The notes under the pieces are model-generated. The model made no database searches and was not told the origin of the DNA. It saw nothing but the letters and a program-made list of their open reading frames with translations. DNA of 21,713 nt, taken from the NCBI GenBank assembly GCA_905205085.1, contig CAJLCG010000029.1:1-21713 (forward strand). The letters run 5' to 3'. This document shows positions 14,930-21,115 of this stretch, one piece after another. Every line of letters begins with the position of its first letter. Position 1 is the stretch's first letter. Made by a program: the position numbers and the translations under genes. This DNA is from an uncultured Oscillospiraceae bacterium (GTDB taxonomy: Bacteria; Bacillota; Clostridia; Oscillospirales; Oscillospiraceae).

Positions 14930-15653
14930 GGTCAGCACCTCCCTGGATGAGCGAAATAAAATAGTCCTCCATATCGGAAGGATGTTGTTTGCGGATATCT
15001 GCCATCTCTGCTTCCTGCACCACAGTTCCATCCACAATGACACCCACACGATCTGCAATCTGCTCGATCTCCGGCAAAAGGTGGCTGGACATTAGAATGG
15101 TCATTCCTTCCTCCTGCACCAAACGGCGAAACAGAATACGCATCTCCTTCATTCCCACAGGGTCCAGACCGTTGACCGGTTCATCCAGGATCAACACTTC
15201 GGGCCGATGGATGATGGCCCGCGCAATGGCCAAACGCTGCCGCATCCCCAGGGAGAAGGTGGACACCGGCTGGCTCCCTGTGTCGGGCAGTCCCACACGA
15301 CAGAGCGTTGGTTCCACATCGGTATCCTTGATTCCCATGTAAGCCAGATGGAGGCGTAGGTTATCCGCAGCCGACAGATGCTCATAAAATATCGGCGTTT
15401 CAATCAGACTTCCGGTGCGTCGAAGGATTGCCTCGTTATCCCGCACACTGTCCAGACCCAGCACACCAGCGGTTCCGGCAGATGGTTTTAACAACCCCAG
15501 CAACAGTTTGAGCACTGTGGTTTTTCCTGCTCCGTTGCGCCCCAGGAAACCGTAAATGCTGCCCCAATCCACGGAAAAGGTACAGTTCCGGATTACTTCT
15601 TTTCCTAAAAAGGTTTTTGTCAGGTTGCTTGCAGAGATTACAATTTGGTCCAT
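14922..15653 (-). CDS. ABC transporter ATP-binding protein (BcrA-like)
   Basis: A 243-residue ATPase with Walker A GRNGAGKTT (38-46), signature FSLGMRQRLAIARA (133-146), Walker B VLILDEP (153-159) and the switch histidine H191 in SSHLLPE. The sequence fits the subfamily of bacitracin and lantibiotic self-protection exporters. The ATG at 15653 has AAAGGAG eight bases upstream. It is the first gene of a four-gene unit (ATPase, permease, small membrane protein, MFS) with overlapping or near-overlapping frames. The TetR gene precedes it on the same strand, separated by a terminator, so the unit needs its own promoter in 15670-15763. Confidence 0.93.
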   Translation of the reverse strand: MDQIVISASNLTKTFLGKEVIRNCTFSVDWGSIYGFLGRNGAGKTTVLKLLLGLLKPSAGTAGVLGLDSVRDNEAILRRTGSLIETPIFYEHLSAADNLRLHLAYMGIKDTDVEPTLCRVGLPDTGSQPVSTFSLGMRQRLAIARAIIHRPEVLILDEPVNGLDPVGMKEMRILFRRLVQEEGMTILMSSHLLPEIEQIADRVGVIVDGTVVQEAEMADIRKQHPSDMEDYFISLIQGGADHA

Positions 15654-15670
15654 GTCATGCTCCTTTCATA

Positions 15671-15760
15671 CCTTCAAGCGGTATGTATTTTGGTAAAAAA
15701 TTTGCCGCAGTGTTTGACTGCGGTATTTACACTATAATACCTTCCGAATGAATGTATATA
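15671..15760 (-). promoter_or_regulatory. Regulatory region of the ABC-MFS cassette
   Basis: Between the tetR terminator and the ATPase gene are two partly matching boxes on the minus strand: ATACCGCTTGAAGGTAT (a 5-bp-arm palindrome, about 15670-15686) and ATTCATTCGGAAGGTAT (about 15738-15754). A further inverted repeat, CCGCAGT-CAAAC-ACTGCGG (about 15703-15721), lies between them. TATTAT overlaps the second box and is the best -10 candidate; no consensus -35 box at 17 bases is seen. The boxes resemble one in the tetR promoter. Confidence 0.55.
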
Positions 15761-15764
15761 TCCA

Positions 15765-15794
15765 AAATAAAATTGCCGCGAGGCAATTTTATTT
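15765..15794. terminator. Terminator at the end of tetR
   Basis: A perfect 13-bp stem (AAATAAAATTGCC with its complement) around loop GCGA. The tetR stop codon lies in one arm. A/T-rich ends on both sides make it potentially two-way. Confidence 0.85.
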
Positions 15795-16436
15795 CAGGTC
15801 GGGGATTTGCTCAAAAAACTCGTCCACCAGCCGCTGAATGGTATCGTCAAATAGAGGCACGCCCATCTTCTCCATCATCGCCCCGATAAAGGAGAATTTC
15901 CGACGCATCTCCTCTTTGGTGGCCGGAAACACAGATGGCAGCAGCCACAGGCTGGTGAGCAGCGGCAGCAGCTCAGCAATCTCCTTGGCATACTCTGTGT
16001 GGATGGAACCGTCTCGGTTCCCCTCCTCGATGAGTTCCAGAAAATACGGGGTAAGAATCCGGCGGTTGGCATCGATCATTCCGACCAATACTCTGGGATT
16101 GTGATTCATCGGAATGGACTGTGCTGTCATATTGGTACGGGCTGTATCTGCCTGATTCAGCCGGACTACTTCACGCAACTTTTGGAGCCCGTTCAGATCG
16201 GTGCGACCTTTCACTGCCTCGAAGGGGTTATTTTCAAAAAACATACGGTCACTCACCGCATCCATAATTTCCTCTTTGGACTTAAAGTGGTGGTATACCG
16301 CACCTTTCGTAAGGCCGCCCAGCTCGTTCACGATGTCCTGGATGGTGGTGTTCTCGTAGCCCTTTTCTAAAAAGAGACGCTGAGCTACATCTAAAATCCG
16401 CTCCTCCGTGACTTCTGGGTATTTGTTCCGTGCCAT
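15789..16436 (-). CDS. TetR/AcrR family regulator
   Basis: A 215-residue repressor. The N-terminal helix-turn-helix is clear: TEERILDVAQRLFLEKGYENTTIQDIVNELGGLTKGAVYHHFKSKEEIMDAV. The rest is a variable, mainly helical ligand-binding domain. The ATG at 16436 (MARNKYPEV) is preceded by GGGAGGAG; the frame continues upstream to 16505, but that crosses the promoter. It sits just before the ABC-MFS cassette in the same direction, the usual arrangement of a repressor that responds to the exported compound. Promoter and a related candidate operator lie at 16477-16525. Confidence 0.92.
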   Translation of the reverse strand: MARNKYPEVTEERILDVAQRLFLEKGYENTTIQDIVNELGGLTKGAVYHHFKSKEEIMDAVSDRMFFENNPFEAVKGRTDLNGLQKLREVVRLNQADTARTNMTAQSIPMNHNPRVLVGMIDANRRILTPYFLELIEEGNRDGSIHTEYAKEIAELLPLLTSLWLLPSVFPATKEEMRRKFSFIGAMMEKMGVPLFDDTIQRLVDEFFEQIPDLK

Positions 16437-16476
16437 CCGCTGTGCTCCTCCCAAAACATTCTCTAAGTATGTATTT

Positions 16477-16525
16477 ATTATACGGATGATAGTGCACCCT
16501 GTCAAGATACATTCTTACGGTATCT
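16477..16525 (-). promoter_or_regulatory. Consensus tetR promoter with candidate operators
   Basis: On the minus strand a perfect TTGACA (16505-16500), 17 bases, and perfect TATAAT (16482-16477). Just upstream AGATAC and GTATCT form an inverted repeat around CGTAAGAAT (16505-16525). The 17-mer ATACCGTAAGAATGTAT in it matches the box before the ABC operon at 13 of 17 positions. GTATGTATTT (plus strand, 16467-16476) is repeated exactly at 15681-15690. Confidence 0.75.
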
Positions 16526-16527
16526 AA

Positions 16528-16644
16528 GGCGCAGAACGGCCATTTGACGAGGGTGAATGTGTAGTAATAACGGAAGAAGGTACAGGGAAGAGAGATGACA
16601 GCAAGCACAGCAAGCGAGTACCCGCTTGCGATTTTTGGCTTTAG
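16528..16644 (+). pseudogene. C-terminal remnant of an element gene
   Basis: After a stop at 16525-16527 the frame reads 38 codons with protein-like content (AERPFDEGECVVITEEG, then TGKRDDSKHSKRVPACDFWL) to a TAG at 16642-16644. There is no start or ribosome site. It runs into the oriT-like repeats, as the ends of transfer genes often do. Probably the tail of a conjugation gene cut off when the TetR cassette arrived. The parent family is not identified. Confidence 0.4.
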
Positions 16645-16661
16645 GGGACCCTCCCCCTAAA
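16610..16661. other. oriT-like pair of inverted repeats
   Basis: GCAAGCG-AGTACC-CGCTTGC (16610-16629) is followed by TTTAGGGG and CCCCTAAA (16640-16647, 16654-16661). Paired repeats of this kind directly before a mobC gene are typical of transfer origins in mobilisable and conjugative elements of Firmicutes. The nick site cannot be named from sequence alone. Confidence 0.5.
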
Positions 16662-16741
16662 CCCTAAAAATGCTTGTACCCTCGCAGGTTTTGCTCGCTG
16701 GGGCTGACCCTTGAGAACATCCCAAACCTTGATACGAAAAG

Positions 16742-16864
16742 ATGAACAAGCCCCTGTCTGCCATCGGCCGGAACATCAACCAGATCGCCAAGCTGGTCTA
16801 CGCTGGAGGCCCCACCTATCAGACCGACATAGAGGGAATCCGGGAAAGACTGGAACAGATATAG
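16742..16864 (+). pseudogene. MobC-like mobilisation protein, C-terminal fragment
   Basis: Forty codons reading MNKPLSAIGRNINQIAKL and then VYAGGPTYQTDIEGIRERLEQI to a TAG. The LSAIGRNINQIAKLVYAGG stretch is the conserved C-terminal part of MobC/relaxosome proteins, which are normally 100-130 residues. A stop lies four codons before the ATG and no ribosome site is present, so the N-terminal DNA-binding part is lost. No relaxase gene follows, so mobilisation from this site would need outside help. Confidence 0.75.
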
Positions 16865-17347
16865 CAGCCGAAAAGACGCATCCTGTTAAGTCAACCATAA
16901 AGCGGGCTCTCTTAAAAAGTGTTGAAAATAGCCTTTTTCCCCCTGTAAAGCCGCAGCAAAGTCCGCACATGGGAAATCACACGAGGCACTCTCTAAAATG
17001 CTGTTACAAGCGAATTATTCAGCCTTTTTCCACCATAATTCCTACATTTTCGGGAAAGGCTCAAAGCGGTGCTTGACAAAAGGCAAAATGTAGGCAATTT
17101 TCCTCTCATACCTATTCCCGTCCTATCCCATCCAATCCTTTCTTTCGCCGTAACGGACAGGATAGAATTTGATTCTTCCGTATTTAATATATCTTTATTT
17201 TATTATTTAGTATTTAATTGTGCGGGATTTTCCTGTTCAGGGTTTCCCAATACAGGAAAAACCAAGACTGGATTTTCCTGTTTAGGTGGTAGCCGTGCGA
17301 TTCCAATCGAAAGTCGTTGTCAAGTACATGGAACAAAGTTTAGGCGC
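16865..17347. other. Gene-free, repeat-rich stretch
   Basis: I see no credible gene. Visible repeats: GCCTTTTTCC at 16931-16940 and 17022-17031; the inverted pair CCTACATTTT (17041-17050) and AAAATGTAGG (17085-17094); and GGATTTTCCTGTT at 17225-17237 and 17270-17282 with the inverse ACAGGAAAA between (17252-17260). An AT-rich patch lies at 17175-17220. The pattern resembles a decayed plasmid-type replication or partition region, but no rep gene is present. Confidence 0.5.
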
Positions 17348-17384
17348 TTTATCAGTTCGCTGATAAAATCCCGTTTGATATAAT
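17348..17384 (+). promoter_or_regulatory. Probable recombinase promoter with inverted repeat
   Basis: A perfect TATAAT (17379-17384) lies 30 bases before the recombinase start. The -35 position (TTCGCT, 17356-17361) falls within the inverted repeat TTTATCAG-TTCG-CTGATAAA (17348-17367), which could be an operator. Confidence 0.5.
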
Positions 17385-17414
17385 CAAATTAGAACCTAAA
17401 AAGGCGGTGTTTCC

Positions 17415-19109
17415 ATGAATATTGTCATCTACGCCCGTTACTCCAGCCATAGCCAGACGGAGCAGTCCATTGAGGGACAACTCCAGACCTGTTATGAGTT
17501 TGCCAAGCACAACGGACATATCGTGATTGGGGAGTACATCGATCGGGCGCAGAGTGGCACCACAGACAGCCGGGCCGAGTTTCAACGGATGATTGCCGAC
17601 AGTGACAAGCACATCTTTGAAGGAGTGCTTGTCTATCAACTAGACCGCTTTGCCCGGAACCGTTATGACAGTGCCATCAACAAAGCCAAACTGAAGAAAA
17701 ATGGTGTCAGGGTCATCTCCGCCAGGGAAAACATCAGCAACGATGCCAGCGGCATTTTGATTGAAGGGGTTTTGGAAAGTATGGCTGAATACTACTCGGC
17801 GGAACTTTCCCAAAAAATTCGTCGGGGTATGGACATCAATGCAGAAAAGTGCCTGAGCAACGGAAGCAATCCTGGTCTGGGTTACTATGTGGACGAAGAG
17901 CGCCGCTTTCACATTGATCCAGAGGGAGCAACCATTGTCCGGGAGATTTTCGAGATGTATGCCAGCGGAAAGACCGTGGCCAAAATTACCAAGTACCTCA
18001 ATGCCAAGCAGGTCAAGACCTCGTTAGGAAAAGAGTTCAACAAGAACAGCCTGCACCGTCTTTTGCGAAACAAGCGGTATATCGGCTATTATATCTACAA
18101 GGATACCGAAACGCCGGGCGGGATGCCGCGAATTATTGAGGACGAATTGTTTGATCGGGTGCAGTATATTTTGGACCGCAACAAAAAAGCCCCTGCCCGT
18201 TCCAGGGGCAAGGAGGAATATCTACTGACCACCAAGCTGTTCTGCGGTTATTGCCGGGAGATGATGACCGGCTATGGAGGTACGGGAAAATCCGGCAAGG
18301 CGTACCACTACTACGCCTGCAACAATTTCAAACGCCGCAAATGCAAAAAGAAAGTGGTCAACAAGGAGAAGATCGAAAACCGGATCGTACTGGAGTGCTA
18401 CAAGTTACTGACAGACAGCAACATCGAGCGGATCGCCTCCGCCGTGGCGGATGTCTGCAAAGCAGAGCGGGACACTTCCACTATCAAACGGATCAAATCG
18501 GCCATTCAGGAAGCTGATACTGCCATCGAAAATCTTTGGAAGGCTTTGGAACGTGGGCAGGCAGTGGACATGATAACCGAGCGAATCGAGAAACGCAAGC
18601 AGGAAAAGGACGAATTACAAGGCCTGCTTGCTATGGAGATGGGCAAGCAAGTCGTCCTTACTGTGCCTCAGGTCAGGGCGTTTTTGTATGCGCTCAAGAA
18701 AGGCGATCAAAATAATGAAAGCACCCAACGGGGGATCATAAACATTTTTCTCCAGGCGGTCTACCTTTACGATGACCGGATGACTCTGATTTTCAACGGT
18801 GGAGAGCAGCCTATTACTCTGGATGATGTTCTGCTGGATGAGATAGAGGACTACCTTGAAAGTGCAATTTCTTATCACAAAAAGTGTTCGCCATTGGTTG
18901 CGGACGCTCCACCAAAAAGAAAGACATCTGCGAAAGCAGATGTCTTTCTTTTTGGGCTCCGCGCCCCTGTGCGGGGGCCCTGGGTTCCGCCGCCCGCAGG
19001 GTGGCTCTACCTTGTCTATTTTCGCCTCAAACTACCAAATGTTAAGTTCTGTTGCTTGAAGCAACGGGCGGTTTTCCCGTATAATCGTCATACATGGGAC
19101 AGGAGGTAG
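17415..19109 (+). CDS. Large serine recombinase
   Basis: A 564-codon frame. Residues 1-140 are the resolvase catalytic domain, with YARYSS (R8, nucleophile S10) and DRFARNRYD; residues 155-260 are the recombinase DNA-binding domain; a zinc ribbon follows with C277, C280, C302 and C310; then a coiled-coil region. It cuts and joins att sites to insert or excise a mobile element. Start ATG at 17415 has AAGGCGGTG just before it. From about residue 500 the frame crosses a perfect 18-bp terminator and then reads Arg/Pro-rich sequence that also holds the promoter of the next gene, so the last 60 residues are probably not native. The catalytic part appears intact. Confidence 0.93.
   Translation: MNIVIYARYSSHSQTEQSIEGQLQTCYEFAKHNGHIVIGEYIDRAQSGTTDSRAEFQRMIADSDKHIFEGVLVYQLDRFARNRYDSAINKAKLKKNGVRVISARENISNDASGILIEGVLESMAEYYSAELSQKIRRGMDINAEKCLSNGSNPGLGYYVDEERRFHIDPEGATIVREIFEMYASGKTVAKITKYLNAKQVKTSLGKEFNKNSLHRLLRNKRYIGYYIYKDTETPGGMPRIIEDELFDRVQYILDRNKKAPARSRGKEEYLLTTKLFCGYCREMMTGYGGTGKSGKAYHYYACNNFKRRKCKKKVVNKEKIENRIVLECYKLLTDSNIERIASAVADVCKAERDTSTIKRIKSAIQEADTAIENLWKALERGQAVDMITERIEKRKQEKDELQGLLAMEMGKQVVLTVPQVRAFLYALKKGDQNNESTQRGIINIFLQAVYLYDDRMTLIFNGGEQPITLDDVLLDEIEDYLESAISYHKKCSPLVADAPPKRKTSAKADVFLFGLRAPVRGPWVPPPAGWLYLVYFRLKLPNVKFCCLKQRAVFPYNRHTWDRR
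18914..18953 (+). terminator. 18-bp terminator inside the recombinase frame
   Basis: AAAAAGAAAGACATCTGC and its exact complement form an 18-bp stem with loop GAAA, ending in a T run. It must end most recombinase transcripts before the annotated stop codon at 19107-19109. Confidence 0.9.
19051..19085 (+). promoter_or_regulatory. Promoter and palindrome before the XRE gene
   Basis: TTGAAG (19056-19061), 18 bases, perfect TATAAT (19080-19085), about 30 bases before the XRE start. The palindrome GTTGCTT-G-AAGCAAC (19051-19065) covers the -35 box, fitting autorepression. The promoter lies inside the recombinase reading frame. Confidence 0.75.
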
Positions 19110-19116
19110 TAGGGTT

Positions 19117-19662
19117 ATGCTGAGTGAGAATCTAAAGCATTTTCGGAAGGCGAAAGGGTTGTCCCAGGAAGAGCTGGCCATCAAGCTGCATATTGTGAGG
19201 CAGACCGTATCCAAATGGGAGAAAGGACTGTCCGTTCCGGACTCGGGTATGCTGATCCGGCTGGCGGAGGAACTGGACACCTCAGTGACTGTGCTGCTGG
19301 GCGAGACGGCAGTTGCGGAGCCCGATGAAAACGCAGAGCTGAAGGCCATTGCCGCCAAGCTGGAGCTGCTGAATGAACAGTTCGCGGCCCGCTGTGAGCG
19401 GCAGCGCAAGCTGTGGCGGGTGATTTTCGTCCTGCTTGGAGTGGCTGCTCTCCTGGTGATTCTGTTTCAGCTGGCAGACCTGCTTCATTACCAGGCGGCG
19501 ATGGCGCAGCTGTGGGCTGATACCACGATCATCGGCGGAAACGACGGCCCAACCAACATCCTGTGTGGTTCCAATATCCCATTCCAGGCGGGAAAGTGGC
19601 TGATCGCCATTGCAGCGGCAATCCTGGCTGTGGTAGGAATATACAAGACTCGGAAACGATAA
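19117..19662 (+). CDS. XRE-type regulator with two membrane segments
   Basis: A 181-residue protein. Residues 1-62 are a Cro/C1-type helix-turn-helix (LSENLKHFRKAKGLSQEELAIKLHIVRQTVSKWEKGLSVPDSGMLIRLAEEL). A helical linker (70-96) leads to a membrane segment at about 99-120 and another at about 160-177. Between them, probably outside, is TTIIGGNDGPTNI (136-148), like the GGADGPT motif known from the beta subunits of sodium-pumping decarboxylases. AGGAGGT precedes the ATG at 19117. A lipoprotein gene follows at nine bases, so the pair probably works together: outside signal, membrane relay, DNA-bound regulator. That role is inference. Confidence 0.88.
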   Translation: MLSENLKHFRKAKGLSQEELAIKLHIVRQTVSKWEKGLSVPDSGMLIRLAEELDTSVTVLLGETAVAEPDENAELKAIAAKLELLNEQFAARCERQRKLWRVIFVLLGVAALLVILFQLADLLHYQAAMAQLWADTTIIGGNDGPTNILCGSNIPFQAGKWLIAIAAAILAVVGIYKTRKR

Positions 19663-19671
19663 GGTGAGATT

Positions 19672-20094
19672 ATGAAAAAAGCAGGCCTTTGGATGGCGCT
19701 TCTGCTGGTGCTGCTGGCAGGATGCAGCAGTAAAACGCCCAAAATCGACGCATATTCCTGGGTGATGACCTCGGTGCAGAGTATGGATGCGGGCGGACAG
19801 GCGGTGGCCTATGGGGAGCGGGGCAGCAGCACGCTGGAGGGAGCAAAGCAGGTGGAGCTGATCTGCGAGGCCAAAGACGGCACGCTTACCCTCACCGACC
19901 GGACCAATGACCGCACTTATACAGGAACCTACCAGCAAAGTCAAAGGGATTCCAAATCCACAATTTATGAGGTGGAGGTGGAAGGAACAAGCGGTGTGGC
20001 GGTTGCAGCCATGACCACCTACCAGGACGGCACCCAAGATCCCACGTTGATTCTCAACCTAGGGGATTATACGGTGAACTTTTTTGCAAAGTAG
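19672..20094 (+). CDS. Small lipoprotein of unknown function
   Basis: A 140-residue protein with signal peptide MKKAGLWMALLLVLLAGC; LLAGC is a lipobox, with the lipid-bearing cysteine at 18. The mature part is mostly polar and beta-rich (VELICEAKDGTLTLTDRTNDRTYTGTYQQ) without a family I recognise. AAGGTGAG, overlapping the XRE stop codon, serves the ATG at 19672. Being co-transcribed with a membrane-bound XRE regulator, it may be a sensor partner or the regulated output. The gene ends at a strong two-way terminator. Confidence 0.85.
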   Translation: MKKAGLWMALLLVLLAGCSSKTPKIDAYSWVMTSVQSMDAGGQAVAYGERGSSTLEGAKQVELICEAKDGTLTLTDRTNDRTYTGTYQQSQRDSKSTIYEVEVEGTSGVAVAAMTTYQDGTQDPTLILNLGDYTVNFFAK

Positions 20095-20098
20095 AATA

Positions 20099-20130
20099 AA
20101 AAACCCCGTACCACGTGGTACGGGGTTTTT
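20099..20130. terminator. Bidirectional terminator between lipoprotein gene and pnuC
   Basis: A near-perfect palindrome: AAAAACCCCGTACC, centre ACGT, and GGTACGGGGTTTTT. It serves both converging transcripts; the pnuC stop is at 20139-20141. Confidence 0.92.
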
Positions 20131-20138
20131 GCGGTCTG

Positions 20139-20852
20139 TTATGCCAGCTCCTCTCGGCGCTGCTGCTGACGCTTTTGCATCCGGGACCAGCTGAGGAAAC
20201 CATATCCGTCGTTGACCAGGAACATCACAAAGCAGATGACCACCGACAGGTAGGAGGGGTCCTCCATGGCGGCCAGAGTCCACAGCACGATCAGCACCAG
20301 ATCGTTGGCGGCGTAGGCCAGAGGGAAGTAGGCGCTGCGGCGGAAGGTGAGATAGACGGCCAGAAAGCTGGTGGTCACGGACAGGGTGCTGGGGAGCAGG
20401 TTTGCGGTGTGGAAAAAGCGGAGCAGGAAGTAGAACACCACCGTCACCGCAGCGGTAAGTACCAACATAAAGGGGACTTCACGACGGGGGAGGCGGTTGA
20501 CCTCCACCTCGGAGTGGTTGCCCTGGAAGGGGTTGCGCAGCCAGGACACCAGCGACACCACCGCCATGGGGGCGGTCATGCCCAAATAGGTGAGCATCTC
20601 GCCGTAGTAGGCGAAGGAGAAAGAGATCAGTCCATACAGCAGGCTGAACAGAATCATCAGCACCTGGCCCGCAGGATTGCCCTTGGCGCAGAAAATCAGG
20701 GACGTGGCCCCAATGAGAGAGGCGGCCAGGGTGAGGTAGCTGCCCCGGTCAAAGGCAGCAAATGACAACAGGATACAGGCCATGGAGCAGCCCCACAGGA
20801 GCAGCTCCCCTTTGGAGAAATAACGGCTCAGCCAGCCAAACGCAGCTTTCAT
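20139..20852 (-). CDS. pnuC: PnuC-family nicotinamide riboside transporter
   Basis: A 237-residue protein with seven to eight membrane segments. The C-terminal region YAANDLVLIVLWTLAAMEDPSYLSVVICFVMFLVNDGYGFLSWSRMQKRQ is characteristic of PnuC, which lets nicotinamide riboside (or related vitamin precursors) enter by facilitated diffusion for NAD synthesis; NPAGQVLMILFSLLYGLISF is also family-typical. GTG at 20855 and ATG at 20852 both follow GGGAGG; the ATG has better spacing. The gene stands alone, with no NAD kinase or nadR gene beside it. Its leader holds an operator-like palindrome and a terminator. Confidence 0.88.
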   Translation of the reverse strand: MKAAFGWLSRYFSKGELLLWGCSMACILLSFAAFDRGSYLTLAASLIGATSLIFCAKGNPAGQVLMILFSLLYGLISFSFAYYGEMLTYLGMTAPMAVVSLVSWLRNPFQGNHSEVEVNRLPRREVPFMLVLTAAVTVVFYFLLRFFHTANLLPSTLSVTTSFLAVYLTFRRSAYFPLAYAANDLVLIVLWTLAAMEDPSYLSVVICFVMFLVNDGYGFLSWSRMQKRQQQRREELA

Positions 20853-20873
20853 CACAAAATCCTCCCAACAAAC

Positions 20874-20926
20874 AAAAAAGCATCCGTATACACATCTTCA
20901 AAGACCTAACGATGTGTACCGAATGC
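20874..20926 (-). terminator. Terminator in the pnuC leader (candidate attenuator)
   Basis: On the minus strand GCATTCGGTACACATC (20926-20911) pairs with GATGTGTATACGGATGC (20896-20880), about 15 pairs with one bulge, around a 14-base loop, followed by TTTTTT (20879-20874). It ends only nine bases before the GGGAGG of pnuC. The opposite strand has no T run after the stem, so it acts on transcripts heading into pnuC. Confidence 0.75.
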
Positions 20927-20952
20927 ATTTGCATTACTCTACCCGGTGGCAG

Positions 20953-20988
20953 TGGTATAGATATACCATAGAACCAGAAAAAATGCAA
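20953..20988 (-). promoter_or_regulatory. pnuC promoter overlapped by a perfect palindrome
   Basis: On the minus strand TTGCAT (20988-20983), 17 bases, TATATC (20965-20960). The -10 box lies inside TGGTATA-GA-TATACCA (plus strand, 20953-20968), a perfect 7-bp-arm palindrome that would block polymerase when bound. Confidence 0.6.
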
Positions 20989-21013
20989 CAGTTTTTTTGA
21001 TGGCAGCCCAAAA

Positions 21014-21074
21014 ATCTGATCTTAAAAAAATATATAATACTGGCTATATGAAAAAGATCAGATCCCGCTATAAT
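21014..21074 (+). promoter_or_regulatory. Inverted repeat around AT-rich promoter region of the ECF gene
   Basis: ATCTGATCTT (21014-21023) and its exact complement AAGATCAGAT (21054-21063) flank a TATAAT at 21033-21038; a second TATAAT lies at 21069-21074. Neither has a good -35 box at 17 bases. The arrangement suggests an operator or leader stem for the ECF S-component gene. Confidence 0.45.
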
Positions 21075-21115
21075 CAGGAACCAGAGAAAACCAATGGAAA
21101 CAGATAGGGGAGAGC

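Noticed and set aside
17225..17286. CRISPR-like array
   Set aside because: Only two direct copies of a 13-base unit and one inverse copy; no regular spacers and no cas genes.
17069..17383. 104-codon plus-strand frame before the recombinase
   Set aside because: No ribosome site, Ser/Phe-rich translation of AT-rich repeats, and it crosses the recombinase promoter hairpin.
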